Shown: piece by piece, positions 16,339 to 25,032 of the stretch
How the letters are laid out: each line of letters opens with the position of its first letter
Numbering within the stretch: the stretch's first letter is position 1
Assembly: GCA_017645645.1 (NCBI GenBank)
Contig: JAGCOB010000007.1
Location: forward strand, 1-51,450
Reading direction: 5' to 3'
Origin: Prevotella sp.
GTDB taxonomy: Bacteria > Bacteroidota > Bacteroidia > Bacteroidales > Bacteroidaceae
DNA: 51,450 nucleotides
Translations under genes and position numbers: made by a program
The notes under the pieces: generated by a model
The model's input: the letters and a program-made list of their open reading frames with translations, nothing else
What the model was told of the DNA's origin: nothing
Databases searched by the model: none

Positions 16339-16369
16339 CGAAATTACAAAAAAAATGGGATATAACAAA
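16339..16369 (-). promoter_or_regulatory. ligA-comEC promoter
   Basis: Minus strand TTTG (16369-16366), spacer 19 nt, TAATTTCG (16346-16339), one mismatch in the -7 box. Confidence 0.65.
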
Positions 16370-16374
16370 AATAA

Positions 16375-16406
16375 TTTGGTTTTTCTCTCACTTATTCGTA
16401 CCTTTG
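16375..16406 (+). promoter_or_regulatory. Promoter of the rel gene
   Basis: TTTG 16375-16378, spacer 20 nt, TACCTTTG 16399-16406. The annotated ATG is only 7 nt after the box, so the transcript is nearly leaderless. Confidence 0.85.
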
Positions 16407-16413
16407 TCTCCGT

Positions 16414-18630
16414 ATGACACAAAGATTTGAGTTCACACCACAGGAGAGAGAGGAAATCCTTTCACTCTATAATTTGATTAAGCGGCATATTGGCTCATCG
16501 CTTATAGAAGGTGATGAGGAGAAGATACGCCATTATTTGAGTACTTATATCGAGCAGAACCATATCCGTCGTGATGTGTTCGGCTTGAATCCTATGTTGC
16601 TCAGTTTCCAAACGGCACAGTTGGTCGTGGAGGAGGTTGGACTGAAGCGCGATGCCGTATTGGCGGTATTGTTGCATCCCTGTATTGAGGATGGACATCT
16701 GACAATCGAGGAGGTAGAAAAGGAGTTCGGAGAGTCTGTCGCCCGTATCCTGCACGGACTCCAGCGCATCCAGGAACTCTACAAGAAGAACCCCGTGGTG
16801 GAGACGGAGAATTTCCGTAACCTGTTACTCTCCTTTGCGGAGGATATGCGCGTCATCCTGATTATGATTGCCGACCGTGTCAATCTGATGCGTCAGATCC
16901 GTGATACGAAACAAGTGAATGCCAAGCGCGAAGTCAGCGAGGAGGCTGCCTATCTCTATGCACCCCTTGCCCATAAACTTGGACTCTATAAGATGAAGTC
17001 CGAGTTGGAGGATTTGTCGTTGAAGTACCTGGAGCATGATGCCTATTACCATATCAAGGAGAAACTGAGTGAGACGAAGAAGAGTCGTGATGCTTATATC
17101 GAACGCTTTATCCAGCCAATTAGTGAGCGTCTGACGGCGGCAGGTCTGAAGTTCCACATCAAGGGACGTACGAAGTCGATACATTCTATCTGGCAGAAGA
17201 TGAAGAAACAGAAATGCGACTTCGAGGGCGTCTATGACCTCTTTGCCATCCGGGTGATAATTGATGCTCCATTGGAGAAGGAGAAAATGGAGTGTTGGCA
17301 GGCCTTTGCCATTGTCACGTCGATGTATCAGCCTAATCCGAAGCGCCTGCGCGACTGGCTGAGTGTTCCGAAGTCGAACGGCTATGAGAGTCTGCATATC
17401 ACGGTCCTGGGACCGGAACAGAAATGGGTGGAGGTACAGATCCGTACGGAACGTATGGACGAGATTGCCGAACGAGGCGTTGCCGCCCATTGGCGCTATA
17501 AGGGTGTGAAGGGGGAGTCAGGCTTGGACGAGTGGTTGACGAATATCCGTTCCATGCTGGAGACCTCTGACGGGCTGGAGGCGATGGACCAGTTTAAGAT
17601 GGACCTATACGAGGACGAGGTCTTCGTCTTCACACCGAAGGGTGACCTGTATAAGTTCCCGAAGGGAGCCACGGTCCTTGACTTTGCCTATCATATCCAT
17701 TCGAAGATTGGAAGTGCCTGTACGGGTGCCCGTATTAATAATAAGGTGGTGTCGCTCCGTCAGGTATTGCAGAGTGGTGACCAGGTGGAGATTATGACCT
17801 CCTCCAACCAGAAACCCCGACAGGAATGGCTGAATATCGTGAAGACCTCCCGGGCGAAGTCGAAGGTGCGCCTTGCCTTGAAGGAGACCCAGGTCAAGGA
17901 GGGCCTCTTTGCCAAGGAGACGTTGGAGCGTAAGTTCAAGAACCGTAAGATAGAGATGGAAGAGTCGACGATGCAGCAACTCATCAAGAAGTTAGGCTTC
18001 AAGGAGGTGAGTGACTTCTATCGTCAGATAGCCGACGGTACGCTGGATGTGAATACCGTGATCGACAAATATGTGGAGATACAGCATGACGAACAGCCTG
18101 TCACGGGAAATAATGTTGCCCAAAGTGCTTCCGACTTCGTCTTAGATGACTCTAAACTTTCCCCGCTCAACGCTCAACTCTCCGACGACGTTCTCGTCAT
18201 CGACCAGGGCATGAAGGGTGTCGACTATCAGTTGGCACGGTGCTGTCAACCTATCTATGGCGATAAGGTATTCGGCTTCGTGACGGTCAGCGGTGGCATC
18301 AAAATTCACCGTGAGGACTGTCCGAATGCCCCGGAACTGAAGAAGCGTTTCGGTTATCGTGTCGTCAAGGCGCGGTGGAGTGGGAAAGGGTCCTCCCAGT
18401 ATGCCATCACCCTCCGTGTCATTGGCAATGACGACATCGGTATTGTGAACAACCTCACCAATATCATCTCACGGGATGAGAGACTTGTCCTTCGCAGTAT
18501 CAACATCGACTCGCACGACGGGCTCTTCAGTGGCAACCTCACCATTATGATTGATGACACCTCCCGTTTGGAGGCACTCATCAAAAAGCTTCGCACCGTG
18601 AAGGGCGTGAAGCAGGTGGACAGGATTTAG
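16414..18630 (+). CDS. RelA/SpoT-family (p)ppGpp synthetase with a degraded hydrolase site
   Basis: A 738-residue long RSH protein. The N-terminal HD region reads HPCIED at residues 88-93 where active hydrolases have HDxxED, so the metal-binding HD pair is lost and hydrolysis is unlikely. The synthetase domain is intact (GRTKSIHSIWQKM, VYDLFAIRVI, SNGYESLHITV, VEVQIRT). TGS (EVFVFTPKGDLYKFPKGAT), a zinc/RIS region (CCQPIYGDKVFGF with CPN) and a C-terminal ACT domain follow. It makes ppGpp in the stringent response, as RelA does. A 7-nt tandem array encodes DSKLSPLNAQLSD in the linker before the CC motif. Confidence 0.93.
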   Translation: MTQRFEFTPQEREEILSLYNLIKRHIGSSLIEGDEEKIRHYLSTYIEQNHIRRDVFGLNPMLLSFQTAQLVVEEVGLKRDAVLAVLLHPCIEDGHLTIEEVEKEFGESVARILHGLQRIQELYKKNPVVETENFRNLLLSFAEDMRVILIMIADRVNLMRQIRDTKQVNAKREVSEEAAYLYAPLAHKLGLYKMKSELEDLSLKYLEHDAYYHIKEKLSETKKSRDAYIERFIQPISERLTAAGLKFHIKGRTKSIHSIWQKMKKQKCDFEGVYDLFAIRVIIDAPLEKEKMECWQAFAIVTSMYQPNPKRLRDWLSVPKSNGYESLHITVLGPEQKWVEVQIRTERMDEIAERGVAAHWRYKGVKGESGLDEWLTNIRSMLETSDGLEAMDQFKMDLYEDEVFVFTPKGDLYKFPKGATVLDFAYHIHSKIGSACTGARINNKVVSLRQVLQSGDQVEIMTSSNQKPRQEWLNIVKTSRAKSKVRLALKETQVKEGLFAKETLERKFKNRKIEMEESTMQQLIKKLGFKEVSDFYRQIADGTLDVNTVIDKYVEIQHDEQPVTGNNVAQSASDFVLDDSKLSPLNAQLSDDVLVIDQGMKGVDYQLARCCQPIYGDKVFGFVTVSGGIKIHREDCPNAPELKKRFGYRVVKARWSGKGSSQYAITLRVIGNDDIGIVNNLTNIISRDERLVLRSINIDSHDGLFSGNLTIMIDDTSRLEALIKKLRTVKGVKQVDRI
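18151..18185. repeat. 7-nt tandem repeat, 5 units, in frame inside the rel gene
   Basis: Units TCTAAAC, TTTCCCC, GCTCAAC, GCTCAAC and TCTCCGA. They encode SKLSPLNAQLS in a variable linker between the helical region and the CCQP zinc region. Confidence 0.85.
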
Positions 18631-18636
18631 TTAAAT

Positions 18637-18667
18637 AAAATATCGCGGTCAAAAGCCGCGATATTTT
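18637..18667. terminator. Bidirectional terminator between rel and the C10 protease
   Basis: AAAATATCGCGG pairs with CCGCGATATTTT over a 7-nt loop. The A/T ends work in both directions. Confidence 0.88.
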
Positions 18668-18671
18668 ATAA

Positions 18672-20921
18672 TTATTTAATGTATTTCTTTCCGTTTCGGA
18701 TATAGATTCCTTTGTGTCCTATGGTGTTCTCAACACGGCGACCGGAGAGGTCATAGACGGCAGTGTTGTCCTTTGGATCGTTCTTGACCGTTGTGATACC
18801 TGTTGCATCAGTTACTGTCAATGTACCTGCAACGAAAGCCAGGTTGTAACTTTCTGCCTTTGCCGTTACCGTGACAGGATATTCTCCGGCAGGAGAGTCA
18901 ATATCAGCCTCACAGGAGAATACCGGTTCCTCCACCCAAACAGGTACCGTCTCGTCGTTGACCAGTCCACTGAAGATTAACGAGAAGTCCGGGTTGGGTT
19001 GTCCCACCTCACGGGTGGCATTCTCGACGGTAGCCGTGGCACCCACTTTTTGTACGATCATATAACCGTCGAACAACTCCACGTTCTCGTCAGTGATGGT
19101 GCCGATACTGATAACAATAGGATACTTGCCGGCAGGTGATGACTTGGTAGCCTCACAGGTCAGTTCAGGTTCTCCGGTGATGGGGTCGCCCGATACCTGG
19201 TAGACGAACTGCGGATTCTCCTCTCCGTATTTGCGGATGGTGTTACGCACCTTGACGCTGGAACCGTATTCCTTGACATTGTTACCGAAATCCTTCCATT
19301 GAGCCAGTTGGAGGTATTTGGTCTTGGTACCGGCAGGTACATACAGCAGACACGTAGAGACAGGGACACCTTTGAAGACTTCGGTACCGTTCAAGGCGGG
19401 AATCTCCTTGCTGCTGATGCGTATCTCACGCAGTCCACTGCATCCGCTCAATGCCTCCTGACCGATGGCGGTCAGTGTGGTAGGCAGTACAACTTTCCGT
19501 AGTTTCTTACAGTTGCTGAGTGCTTTGACAGGCAGTTCGTCATCAGTTGTGGTCAGCAGGGTCTCTCCCTCTGTCAGGTAGGGGTCTCCTCCACTGACGA
19601 TACGTGCCTTGGAGAGGTCCAGTTCCTTCAAACAACCGTCTGTCTGATCTCCCTTCTCATCGACACCGCTCAGTCGTCGTATCTGGCGCAGGTCTGTGGA
19701 ATTAATATTACCGGTAATCTTCAGTTTACCGACAGTACCGATCTTGTCGTCGCCCAACTGTGTACTCAATGTACCGGCTTCGGTTAGTGTTATATTCTCA
19801 TCCGACAAGTTCTTGTCTGTCCCTTGAATACCGATAATCATATTCTGCTGCGAGTTAAAGGTATAATAGCTAGGGTTCAGCAGTGCGATGTCGTAGTAGC
19901 CGTCGTCATCACCGCTCCAGCCCCAGTTGACATACACCTTGCCCTCTTCGTTGTAGCCGTGCAGTACGAAGGCATGACCGCCGCTGGTATAGCTCGCACC
20001 GGCATAGTATAAGGGACCGTTCTCGCTCAGTTCGCGGTAGACGATATCCATCCACTGTGCCTCGCTATAATTGCTACGTTCTAAGCACTCGGCATCCTCA
20101 ATGCCAAAATAAGTACGCAGACCGGCTGCGGCATCCTGTGAATAGGCACCGGAACCTTCCTCAGCCATACCGCCATACTCCATATCGGCAGCTACGCCAC
20201 AGTCGCGCATCAAGACTGCCACTGCCATGACCTGTTCGTCATTATATTCTCCAGGAATATATTCGTCCAGCATGTTCTGCCAATCATAGACGTGTTCGCC
20301 GAAATCGGCAGTCACGGGAGTTCCTGACGGGTTGTACTGCGGATAGTAGATGGTGCGTGTGCCGATGCCGCATACAGGCACCTCATGGTATTTCAACACC
20401 TGTGCCATTGCCGTGGCAACACAGCCTGTATAGCAGCGGTCACCACCGCTGGATATCGGGCACAGGCGGTTATAAGGCTCTAACTGGTCCCACTTGGTAG
20501 TCATCAGCGGACCTATCTGTGTGGGATATTTAGCGGGGTCTGGCTTGGTGGTCGTCATGGGGATATTATTGGCTGTCACATACCTCACTGCCTCACCGAC
20601 AGCCTCGAGCCACCACTGGAAATTCTCGTTGCGTCCCTCAGAATACTTGGATGTCGACACGCCTAATACCTCCGGTACCAGGTCGTCCGCGGCTATGACG
20701 GCAAAGCCGCCCTGTTCCATTCCTATGATTTGATACTCTGCAGTGGCTTTCAGTGTTTTCATGGTGCTGGCCTTGCGTAACTCCAAGTTCATGGCCCGGC
20801 GCTTCATATTGATAGCCTTGGCGGCAGCCTCTTTCATCTGATTCTGTGTACGTGGAGCGGCAGAAACAGACAATACTGTTACACACAACAGGAACCCAAG
20901 CAACAAGTATAATTTCTTCAT
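18672..20921 (-). CDS. Secreted C10 family cysteine protease (streptopain-like) with LRR and MBG domains
   Basis: A 749-residue protein. Signal peptide 1-21; Spi-type propeptide about 25-130; C10 catalytic domain about 140-365 with Cys167 (CYTGCVAT), His316 (GGHAFVLHGY) and NWGWSG. Then come BspA-type leucine-rich repeat segments (CSGLREIRISS, LPTTLTAIGQEAL), two MBG-like beta domains (about 565-725) and a short C-terminal segment (YDLSGRRV...GIYIRNGKKYIK) of the type used for T9SS sorting in Prevotella. It is predicted to digest extracellular protein, like interpain and SpeB. No good promoter lies directly upstream; the nearest is at 21109-21140, with a terminator in between. Confidence 0.93.
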   Translation of the reverse strand: MKKLYLLLGFLLCVTVLSVSAAPRTQNQMKEAAAKAINMKRRAMNLELRKASTMKTLKATAEYQIIGMEQGGFAVIAADDLVPEVLGVSTSKYSEGRNENFQWWLEAVGEAVRYVTANNIPMTTTKPDPAKYPTQIGPLMTTKWDQLEPYNRLCPISSGGDRCYTGCVATAMAQVLKYHEVPVCGIGTRTIYYPQYNPSGTPVTADFGEHVYDWQNMLDEYIPGEYNDEQVMAVAVLMRDCGVAADMEYGGMAEEGSGAYSQDAAAGLRTYFGIEDAECLERSNYSEAQWMDIVYRELSENGPLYYAGASYTSGGHAFVLHGYNEEGKVYVNWGWSGDDDGYYDIALLNPSYYTFNSQQNMIIGIQGTDKNLSDENITLTEAGTLSTQLGDDKIGTVGKLKITGNINSTDLRQIRRLSGVDEKGDQTDGCLKELDLSKARIVSGGDPYLTEGETLLTTTDDELPVKALSNCKKLRKVVLPTTLTAIGQEALSGCSGLREIRISSKEIPALNGTEVFKGVPVSTCLLYVPAGTKTKYLQLAQWKDFGNNVKEYGSSVKVRNTIRKYGEENPQFVYQVSGDPITGEPELTCEATKSSPAGKYPIVISIGTITDENVELFDGYMIVQKVGATATVENATREVGQPNPDFSLIFSGLVNDETVPVWVEEPVFSCEADIDSPAGEYPVTVTAKAESYNLAFVAGTLTVTDATGITTVKNDPKDNTAVYDLSGRRVENTIGHKGIYIRNGKKYIK

Positions 20922-20983
20922 GATTCTATGATTGATTGTTAATTAGGTTGTAAAGATAATACATATTTATGACATTCTATCAT

Positions 20984-21027
20984 AAAAAGAAAAAAAAGAA
21001 AGGTACAACCCGTTTGGCTGTACCTTT
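20984..21027 (-). terminator. Intrinsic terminator upstream of the C10 protease
   Basis: Minus strand: AAAGGTACAgCC pairs with GGgTTGTACCTTT around a short loop and is followed by CTTTTTTTTC. It can end both lolE-type transcripts and transcripts from the promoter at 21109-21140. Confidence 0.85.
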
Positions 21028-21103
21028 TGCTCATAGTTTAACTTTTTAGTGAATGATATGGTTAATTAATAATGAATTGTCTTCCTTTTTAAAGGATTGG
21101 CAT
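20985..21103 (-). ncRNA. Candidate small RNA or attenuated leader, about 119 nt
   Basis: A canonical promoter (21109-21140) and a strong terminator (20984-21027) on the same strand enclose this sequence. No gene lies inside; the longest frame across it is a 31-codon string that runs through the hairpin. It precedes the C10 protease by 60 nt, so termination here may attenuate protease expression. The alternative is a free-standing sRNA. Confidence 0.5.
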
Positions 21104-21108
21104 GGTTG

Positions 21109-21140
21109 CAAAGGTAATAATTTGTAACCAAACTGCCAAA
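21109..21140 (-). promoter_or_regulatory. Promoter downstream of the lolE-type gene
   Basis: Minus strand TTTG (21140-21137), spacer 20 nt, TACCTTTG (21116-21109). Confidence 0.8.
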
Positions 21141-21180
21141 TAATATGCCATTATATTTCTAAAGAGCGTGATTATTTTTA

Positions 21181-22428
21181 TTATTCGTACCGCATGGACC
21201 GTGCCGGATGGATGCGTGACACGAGGAACGAGGGGGCAATGAGTACGAATAGGGTGGTGAGGAGTGTTGCGACGTTCAACACAATGATTAATGGGATGTT
21301 CAGTTCCATCGGTGCCGTACTGACATAGTAGTTGGCTGGGTCTAGCTGGATGAATCCGGTATGGCGTTGTAGGAGGATGACACCGATACCGATGACGTTG
21401 CCCCAGAGCATGCCTTGTCCGATAATGAAGGCGGCAAACCATAGGAAGGTGTGGCGCACACTTATGTTACGGGCTCCCAAAGCCTTGAGCAGTCCGATCA
21501 TCTGCGTACGTTCCAAAATGATGATGAGAAGTCCGCTAATCATCGTGAAACCTGCTACACAGACCATCAGTGCCAAGATAATCCATACGTTAATGTCGAG
21601 TAATGACAACCATGAGAACACCTGAGGATAGATTTCCTGTACCGTCTGGGAGGTGAGTATCTCCCCATAGCGGTCCATGTGGCGGTTGACTTTCTCTATC
21701 ACTTGCTCAGCCGTTGCCTGCAACTGGTCGAAGTCAGTGACCAATAGTTCGGCGCCGCTACACTGGTCTTTCTCCCAGTTATTGAGTTTAACGGGAATGG
21801 GAAGGTCTGTGAAACTGAGCGCCTCGTCAAACTGGGTCATGTTGGTTTCATAGATGCCAGCCACCGTGAACTTACGTGCCCTCACATTGTCATAGTTGAT
21901 GAAATAGGCAAATACGCGGTCGTCCACCTTCAGTCCGAGTTTGTCGGCGATTGTCCGAGATATGAGGAGTTGGTAAGAGCTTTTCGTACTGGAAAACATC
22001 GGCATCTTACCCGCTACGAGGTTGCTTTGCAGAAACTGGGTGTCATAGTCCTCTCCGACACCTTTGACGACGACACCCAGGAAATCACTGTCTGTCTTCA
22101 GAATACCCTGTGTCAAAGCATAACGTCCAACATGGCATACCCCGGGAATGTCCTGAAGTACCTTTTTCATAGAGTCGTCGATACAAACAGGGTAGGGTGT
22201 GTTGCTTTGCGAGGTGATGAAGTTCTCTATCCGGATATGACTGCCGAAGCCCACCACTTTGTCGCGGATGGTATGCTTGAAACCCATCACCACACTGACT
22301 GTGATAATCATTACGGCGAGTCCGATGGCAACACCGATAGTAGCAATACGAATAGCAGGGCGGCTCACCTTACGGTAGTCACCGTCGTCAGAATAAATTC
22401 GCTTAGCAATGAAAAAAGGGAAACTCAT
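21181..22428 (-). CDS. ABC transporter permease, LolC/LolE (FtsX/MacB) type
   Basis: A 415-residue protein with one membrane helix near residues 30-48 (ATIGVAIGLAVMIITVSVVMG), a large periplasmic domain and three C-terminal FtsX helices. The N-terminal FIAKRIYSDDGDYRKVSRPAIRIA resembles lipoprotein-releasing LolE/LolC, and VSRIHPARSMRYE is the usual end. It probably works with an ATPase encoded elsewhere to extract lipoproteins toward the outer membrane. Its start overlaps the aminotransferase stop by 4 nt (ATGA). Confidence 0.88.
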   Translation of the reverse strand: MSFPFFIAKRIYSDDGDYRKVSRPAIRIATIGVAIGLAVMIITVSVVMGFKHTIRDKVVGFGSHIRIENFITSQSNTPYPVCIDDSMKKVLQDIPGVCHVGRYALTQGILKTDSDFLGVVVKGVGEDYDTQFLQSNLVAGKMPMFSSTKSSYQLLISRTIADKLGLKVDDRVFAYFINYDNVRARKFTVAGIYETNMTQFDEALSFTDLPIPVKLNNWEKDQCSGAELLVTDFDQLQATAEQVIEKVNRHMDRYGEILTSQTVQEIYPQVFSWLSLLDINVWIILALMVCVAGFTMISGLLIIILERTQMIGLLKALGARNISVRHTFLWFAAFIIGQGMLWGNVIGIGVILLQRHTGFIQLDPANYYVSTAPMELNIPLIIVLNVATLLTTLFVLIAPSFLVSRIHPARSMRYE

Positions 22429-23624
22429 ACCACTCTTCCGGGATATGCTTCCAACGCCTTCTGTAATACGATGAGGGCGCGCTCCAAGTCTTCCATCTTC
22501 AGCACATAGGCGATACGTACTTGGTCGATGCCGGCACCGGGAGTAGTGTAGAAGCCTGCGGCAGGAGCCATCATCACCGTTTCACCCTCATACTCAAAGT
22601 CTGAGAGACACCAGCGGCAGAACCGTTCGGCATCGTCTACAGGCAGTTTAGCTACCGTATAGAAGGCACCCATGGGAATCGGAGAGTAGACACCGGGAAT
22701 GCGGTTGAGTCCGTCAATCAGACACTTACGACGCTCCACATATTCATCATAGACATCACGATAGTATTCATCCGGGGCATCGAGTGAGGCCTCGGCAACA
22801 ATCTGTCCAATCAAAGGGGGAGAGAGTCGTGCCTGACAGAACTTCATCACAGCCTTGCGTACTTCAGCATTCTTTGTGATGAGGGCACCGATACGGATAC
22901 CGCACTCTGAATAACGCTTCGAGACGGAGTCGATAAGGATGACGTTCTGTTCAATGCCTTCCAAATGGCACGCAGAGATATAGGGAGAACCGGTATAGAT
23001 ATACTCACGGTATACCTCGTCGGAGAAGAGATACAGGTCGTATTTCTTCACAAGATCGCGTATCTGGTTCATCTCACGACGGGTATAGAGATATCCTGTT
23101 GGGTTGTTGGGGTTGCAAATCATGATGGCACGGGTGCGGTCATTGATGAGTTCCTCAAACTTCTCCACCTTCGGCAGAGAAAAGCCTTCATCGATGGTCG
23201 TGGCAATGGTACGGATCTTCGCACCTGCCGAAATGGCAAACGCCATGTAGTTGGCGTAGGCTGGTTCCGGCACGATAATTTCATCGCCAGGATTCAGGCA
23301 CGACAGGAAGGCAAATAGCACTGCCTCACTACCGCCGCTAGTGATGATGATGTCATCCGCCGTGACATTGATATTGTATTTCGCGTAATAGCTGACCAAC
23401 TTCTCCCGATAGCTCAGATAACCCTGAGAGGGAGAGTACTCAAGGATGGTACGGTCGATTTGTTTCAAAGCGTCAAGCCCCACCTGTGGAGTAGGCAGGT
23501 CAGGCTGTCCAATGTTCAGGTGGTATACTTTCGTACCCCTTTTCTTGGCAGCGGCGGCAAGAGGTGCAAGCTTACGAATCGGTGATTCTGGCATCTCCAG
23601 TCCACGAACAGATATTTCCGGCAT
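22425..23624 (-). CDS. Class I/II pyridoxal-phosphate aminotransferase
   Basis: A 399-residue enzyme started at MPEISVRGLEMPESPIRKL; the frame runs on to 23654 but into the promoter. Fold-type I motifs are seen: TSGGSEAVLFAFL (phosphate binding), NPNNPTG, FSDEVYREYIY, and the Schiff-base Lys in SVSKRYSECGIRIGAL. The sequence is aspartate/alanine aminotransferase-like; the amino-acid substrate cannot be fixed from sequence. It heads a two-gene unit with the LolE-type permease. Confidence 0.92.
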   Translation of the reverse strand: MPEISVRGLEMPESPIRKLAPLAAAAKKRGTKVYHLNIGQPDLPTPQVGLDALKQIDRTILEYSPSQGYLSYREKLVSYYAKYNINVTADDIIITSGGSEAVLFAFLSCLNPGDEIIVPEPAYANYMAFAISAGAKIRTIATTIDEGFSLPKVEKFEELINDRTRAIMICNPNNPTGYLYTRREMNQIRDLVKKYDLYLFSDEVYREYIYTGSPYISACHLEGIEQNVILIDSVSKRYSECGIRIGALITKNAEVRKAVMKFCQARLSPPLIGQIVAEASLDAPDEYYRDVYDEYVERRKCLIDGLNRIPGVYSPIPMGAFYTVAKLPVDDAERFCRWCLSDFEYEGETVMMAPAAGFYTTPGAGIDQVRIAYVLKMEDLERALIVLQKALEAYPGRVV

Positions 23625-23651
23625 TATTGTCTTATTTACGTAAATCGGTTG

Positions 23652-23683
23652 CAAAATTACGAATAAGTGAGAAGAAAACCAAA
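23652..23683 (-). promoter_or_regulatory. Aminotransferase-lolE promoter
   Basis: Minus strand TTTG (23683-23680), spacer 20 nt, TAATTTTG (23659-23652). Confidence 0.85.
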
Positions 23684-23688
23684 TTTTA

Positions 23689-23720
23689 TTTGTGTTTTTC
23701 GGAATTTATGCGTACTTTTG
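23689..23720 (+). promoter_or_regulatory. Pseudokinase-DUF4494-yggS promoter
   Basis: TTTG 23689-23692, spacer 20 nt, TACTTTTG 23713-23720. It is divergent from the aminotransferase promoter, with only 5 nt between their -33 elements. Confidence 0.85.
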
Positions 23721-23741
23721 CGTGTCCAAATCGAATAAAAC

Positions 23742-24983
23742 ATGAATTACGAAGAACTATTGGCATCACGGAAGGACGGAAAATTAAACAAGACACGTCT
23801 GCCCATCGGTGATTACTATCGTCAGCAGATAGACGGAAAGTACCGTAGTGTAGTGGATATCGCACCTGAACTGAACAATAATATCAAGTTCAGTGAGGCA
23901 TTGAAGGCGGAATGTGATCAGAATGCGTCGTTGACCGATCAACATATTTTGCATTTCCGTCCCCAGACCGAAGGACATGACATTATCCGTCTGGAGATGG
24001 AACAAGGTCAGTATCAGCCTTTACGGCAGGTTCTTAATGATACTCCTGCAATTGTAGCAGAGCCCCATTTCATCGAGGAATTCACTCGTCAACTGTTGGA
24101 GGCGGCAGCTTATCTTCATGAGCAGGGCGTCTTTGGTGTGTGCTATTCACCTCAGACTGTGTTTCTGCGGAAGGGAGACAATGCCGTATTGTTAACACAT
24201 GTCGGTTCGCATTATCTGATGATGAATGATCCATCCCAACTCTACTATGGTGGAATGGAGGAGTTTGTGGCTCCGGAGGTGATGAACAGAGGCACAATAG
24301 ACCATCGTTGTGACATCTATTCTATTGGACGGTTGTTGAGAAAGATTTTCGACCAGTCAGATATGCCGTTGGAATTACGTAATGTCGTCAAAAAGGCCGT
24401 GAGCGAGTCACCAGAGGATCGTTACAGTACTCCTACGGAAATGTTGGACAATATTAATCGCAAGCGTAATACCTATCGATCACTGATTACTGGTATTATT
24501 GCTGTTGCCATTGCCGGCTTATGTATTGCCCTCTATTTCGATATGATGCCGGAGAGTACTCCTGTGGAATTTGTCAAGCCGGCTCCCCGACAGGCTACGG
24601 ACGACTTGATAGACGAGGGCGTTGATCCTGCAGAACTGGGCGTGACCAGTGACGGTGACTCTCTGGTTGCTGTAGAACGGGCATCGCAGCAGGAATACCA
24701 GGCAAAGGCGGAGGCTATTTTCCGTAAGCGTTATGAGGCTGCCGCTGATAAAATTCTTTCCAAGATATATAATAAGGCGAACATGAATGTGAGCGAGAAG
24801 AATTTCCAGTTGCAGAGTCAGTCTACAGTGGATGAACTGATGAAGGCACAACAGGAGATATCTGCCGAGTCGGCATTGGATCCGGCACGCAGTCAGTTGA
24901 TAGCGACGGAGATTATTGAACGTCTGACGGACCAGAAGAAAAAAGCGTTGGGCGGCTCCAATAGCTTGGGAATACAAAAGTGA
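23742..24983 (+). CDS. Membrane-anchored protein kinase-like protein (probable pseudokinase)
   Basis: A 413-residue protein. Residues about 20-235 follow the C-lobe plan of Ser/Thr kinases: the helix E region LLEAAAYLHEQGVFGVCYSPQTVFL, EEFVAPEV (the APE motif), DHRCDIYSIGRLLRKIF (helix F Asp) and a final RYSTPTEML. The catalytic HRD is replaced by the VCYSPQ region, no DFG is visible and no glycine loop or VAIK Lys is recognisable. A membrane helix (ITGIIAVAIAGLCIALYF) is followed by a periplasmic tail of about 145 residues with no known fold. It is likely a binding or scaffold protein rather than an active kinase. Confidence 0.75.
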   Translation: MNYEELLASRKDGKLNKTRLPIGDYYRQQIDGKYRSVVDIAPELNNNIKFSEALKAECDQNASLTDQHILHFRPQTEGHDIIRLEMEQGQYQPLRQVLNDTPAIVAEPHFIEEFTRQLLEAAAYLHEQGVFGVCYSPQTVFLRKGDNAVLLTHVGSHYLMMNDPSQLYYGGMEEFVAPEVMNRGTIDHRCDIYSIGRLLRKIFDQSDMPLELRNVVKKAVSESPEDRYSTPTEMLDNINRKRNTYRSLITGIIAVAIAGLCIALYFDMMPESTPVEFVKPAPRQATDDLIDEGVDPAELGVTSDGDSLVAVERASQQEYQAKAEAIFRKRYEAAADKILSKIYNKANMNVSEKNFQLQSQSTVDELMKAQQEISAESALDPARSQLIATEIIERLTDQKKKALGGSNSLGIQK

Positions 24984-25004
24984 AGAGTTTAGAGTGTAGA
25001 GTTT
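24984..25004. repeat. 7-nt tandem repeat, 3 units
   Basis: Units AGAGTTT, AGAGTGT and AGAGTTT begin immediately after the pseudokinase stop codon. Confidence 0.75.
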
Positions 25005-25032
25005 GCTACCGCAATTGATAAATTAAACAGAT

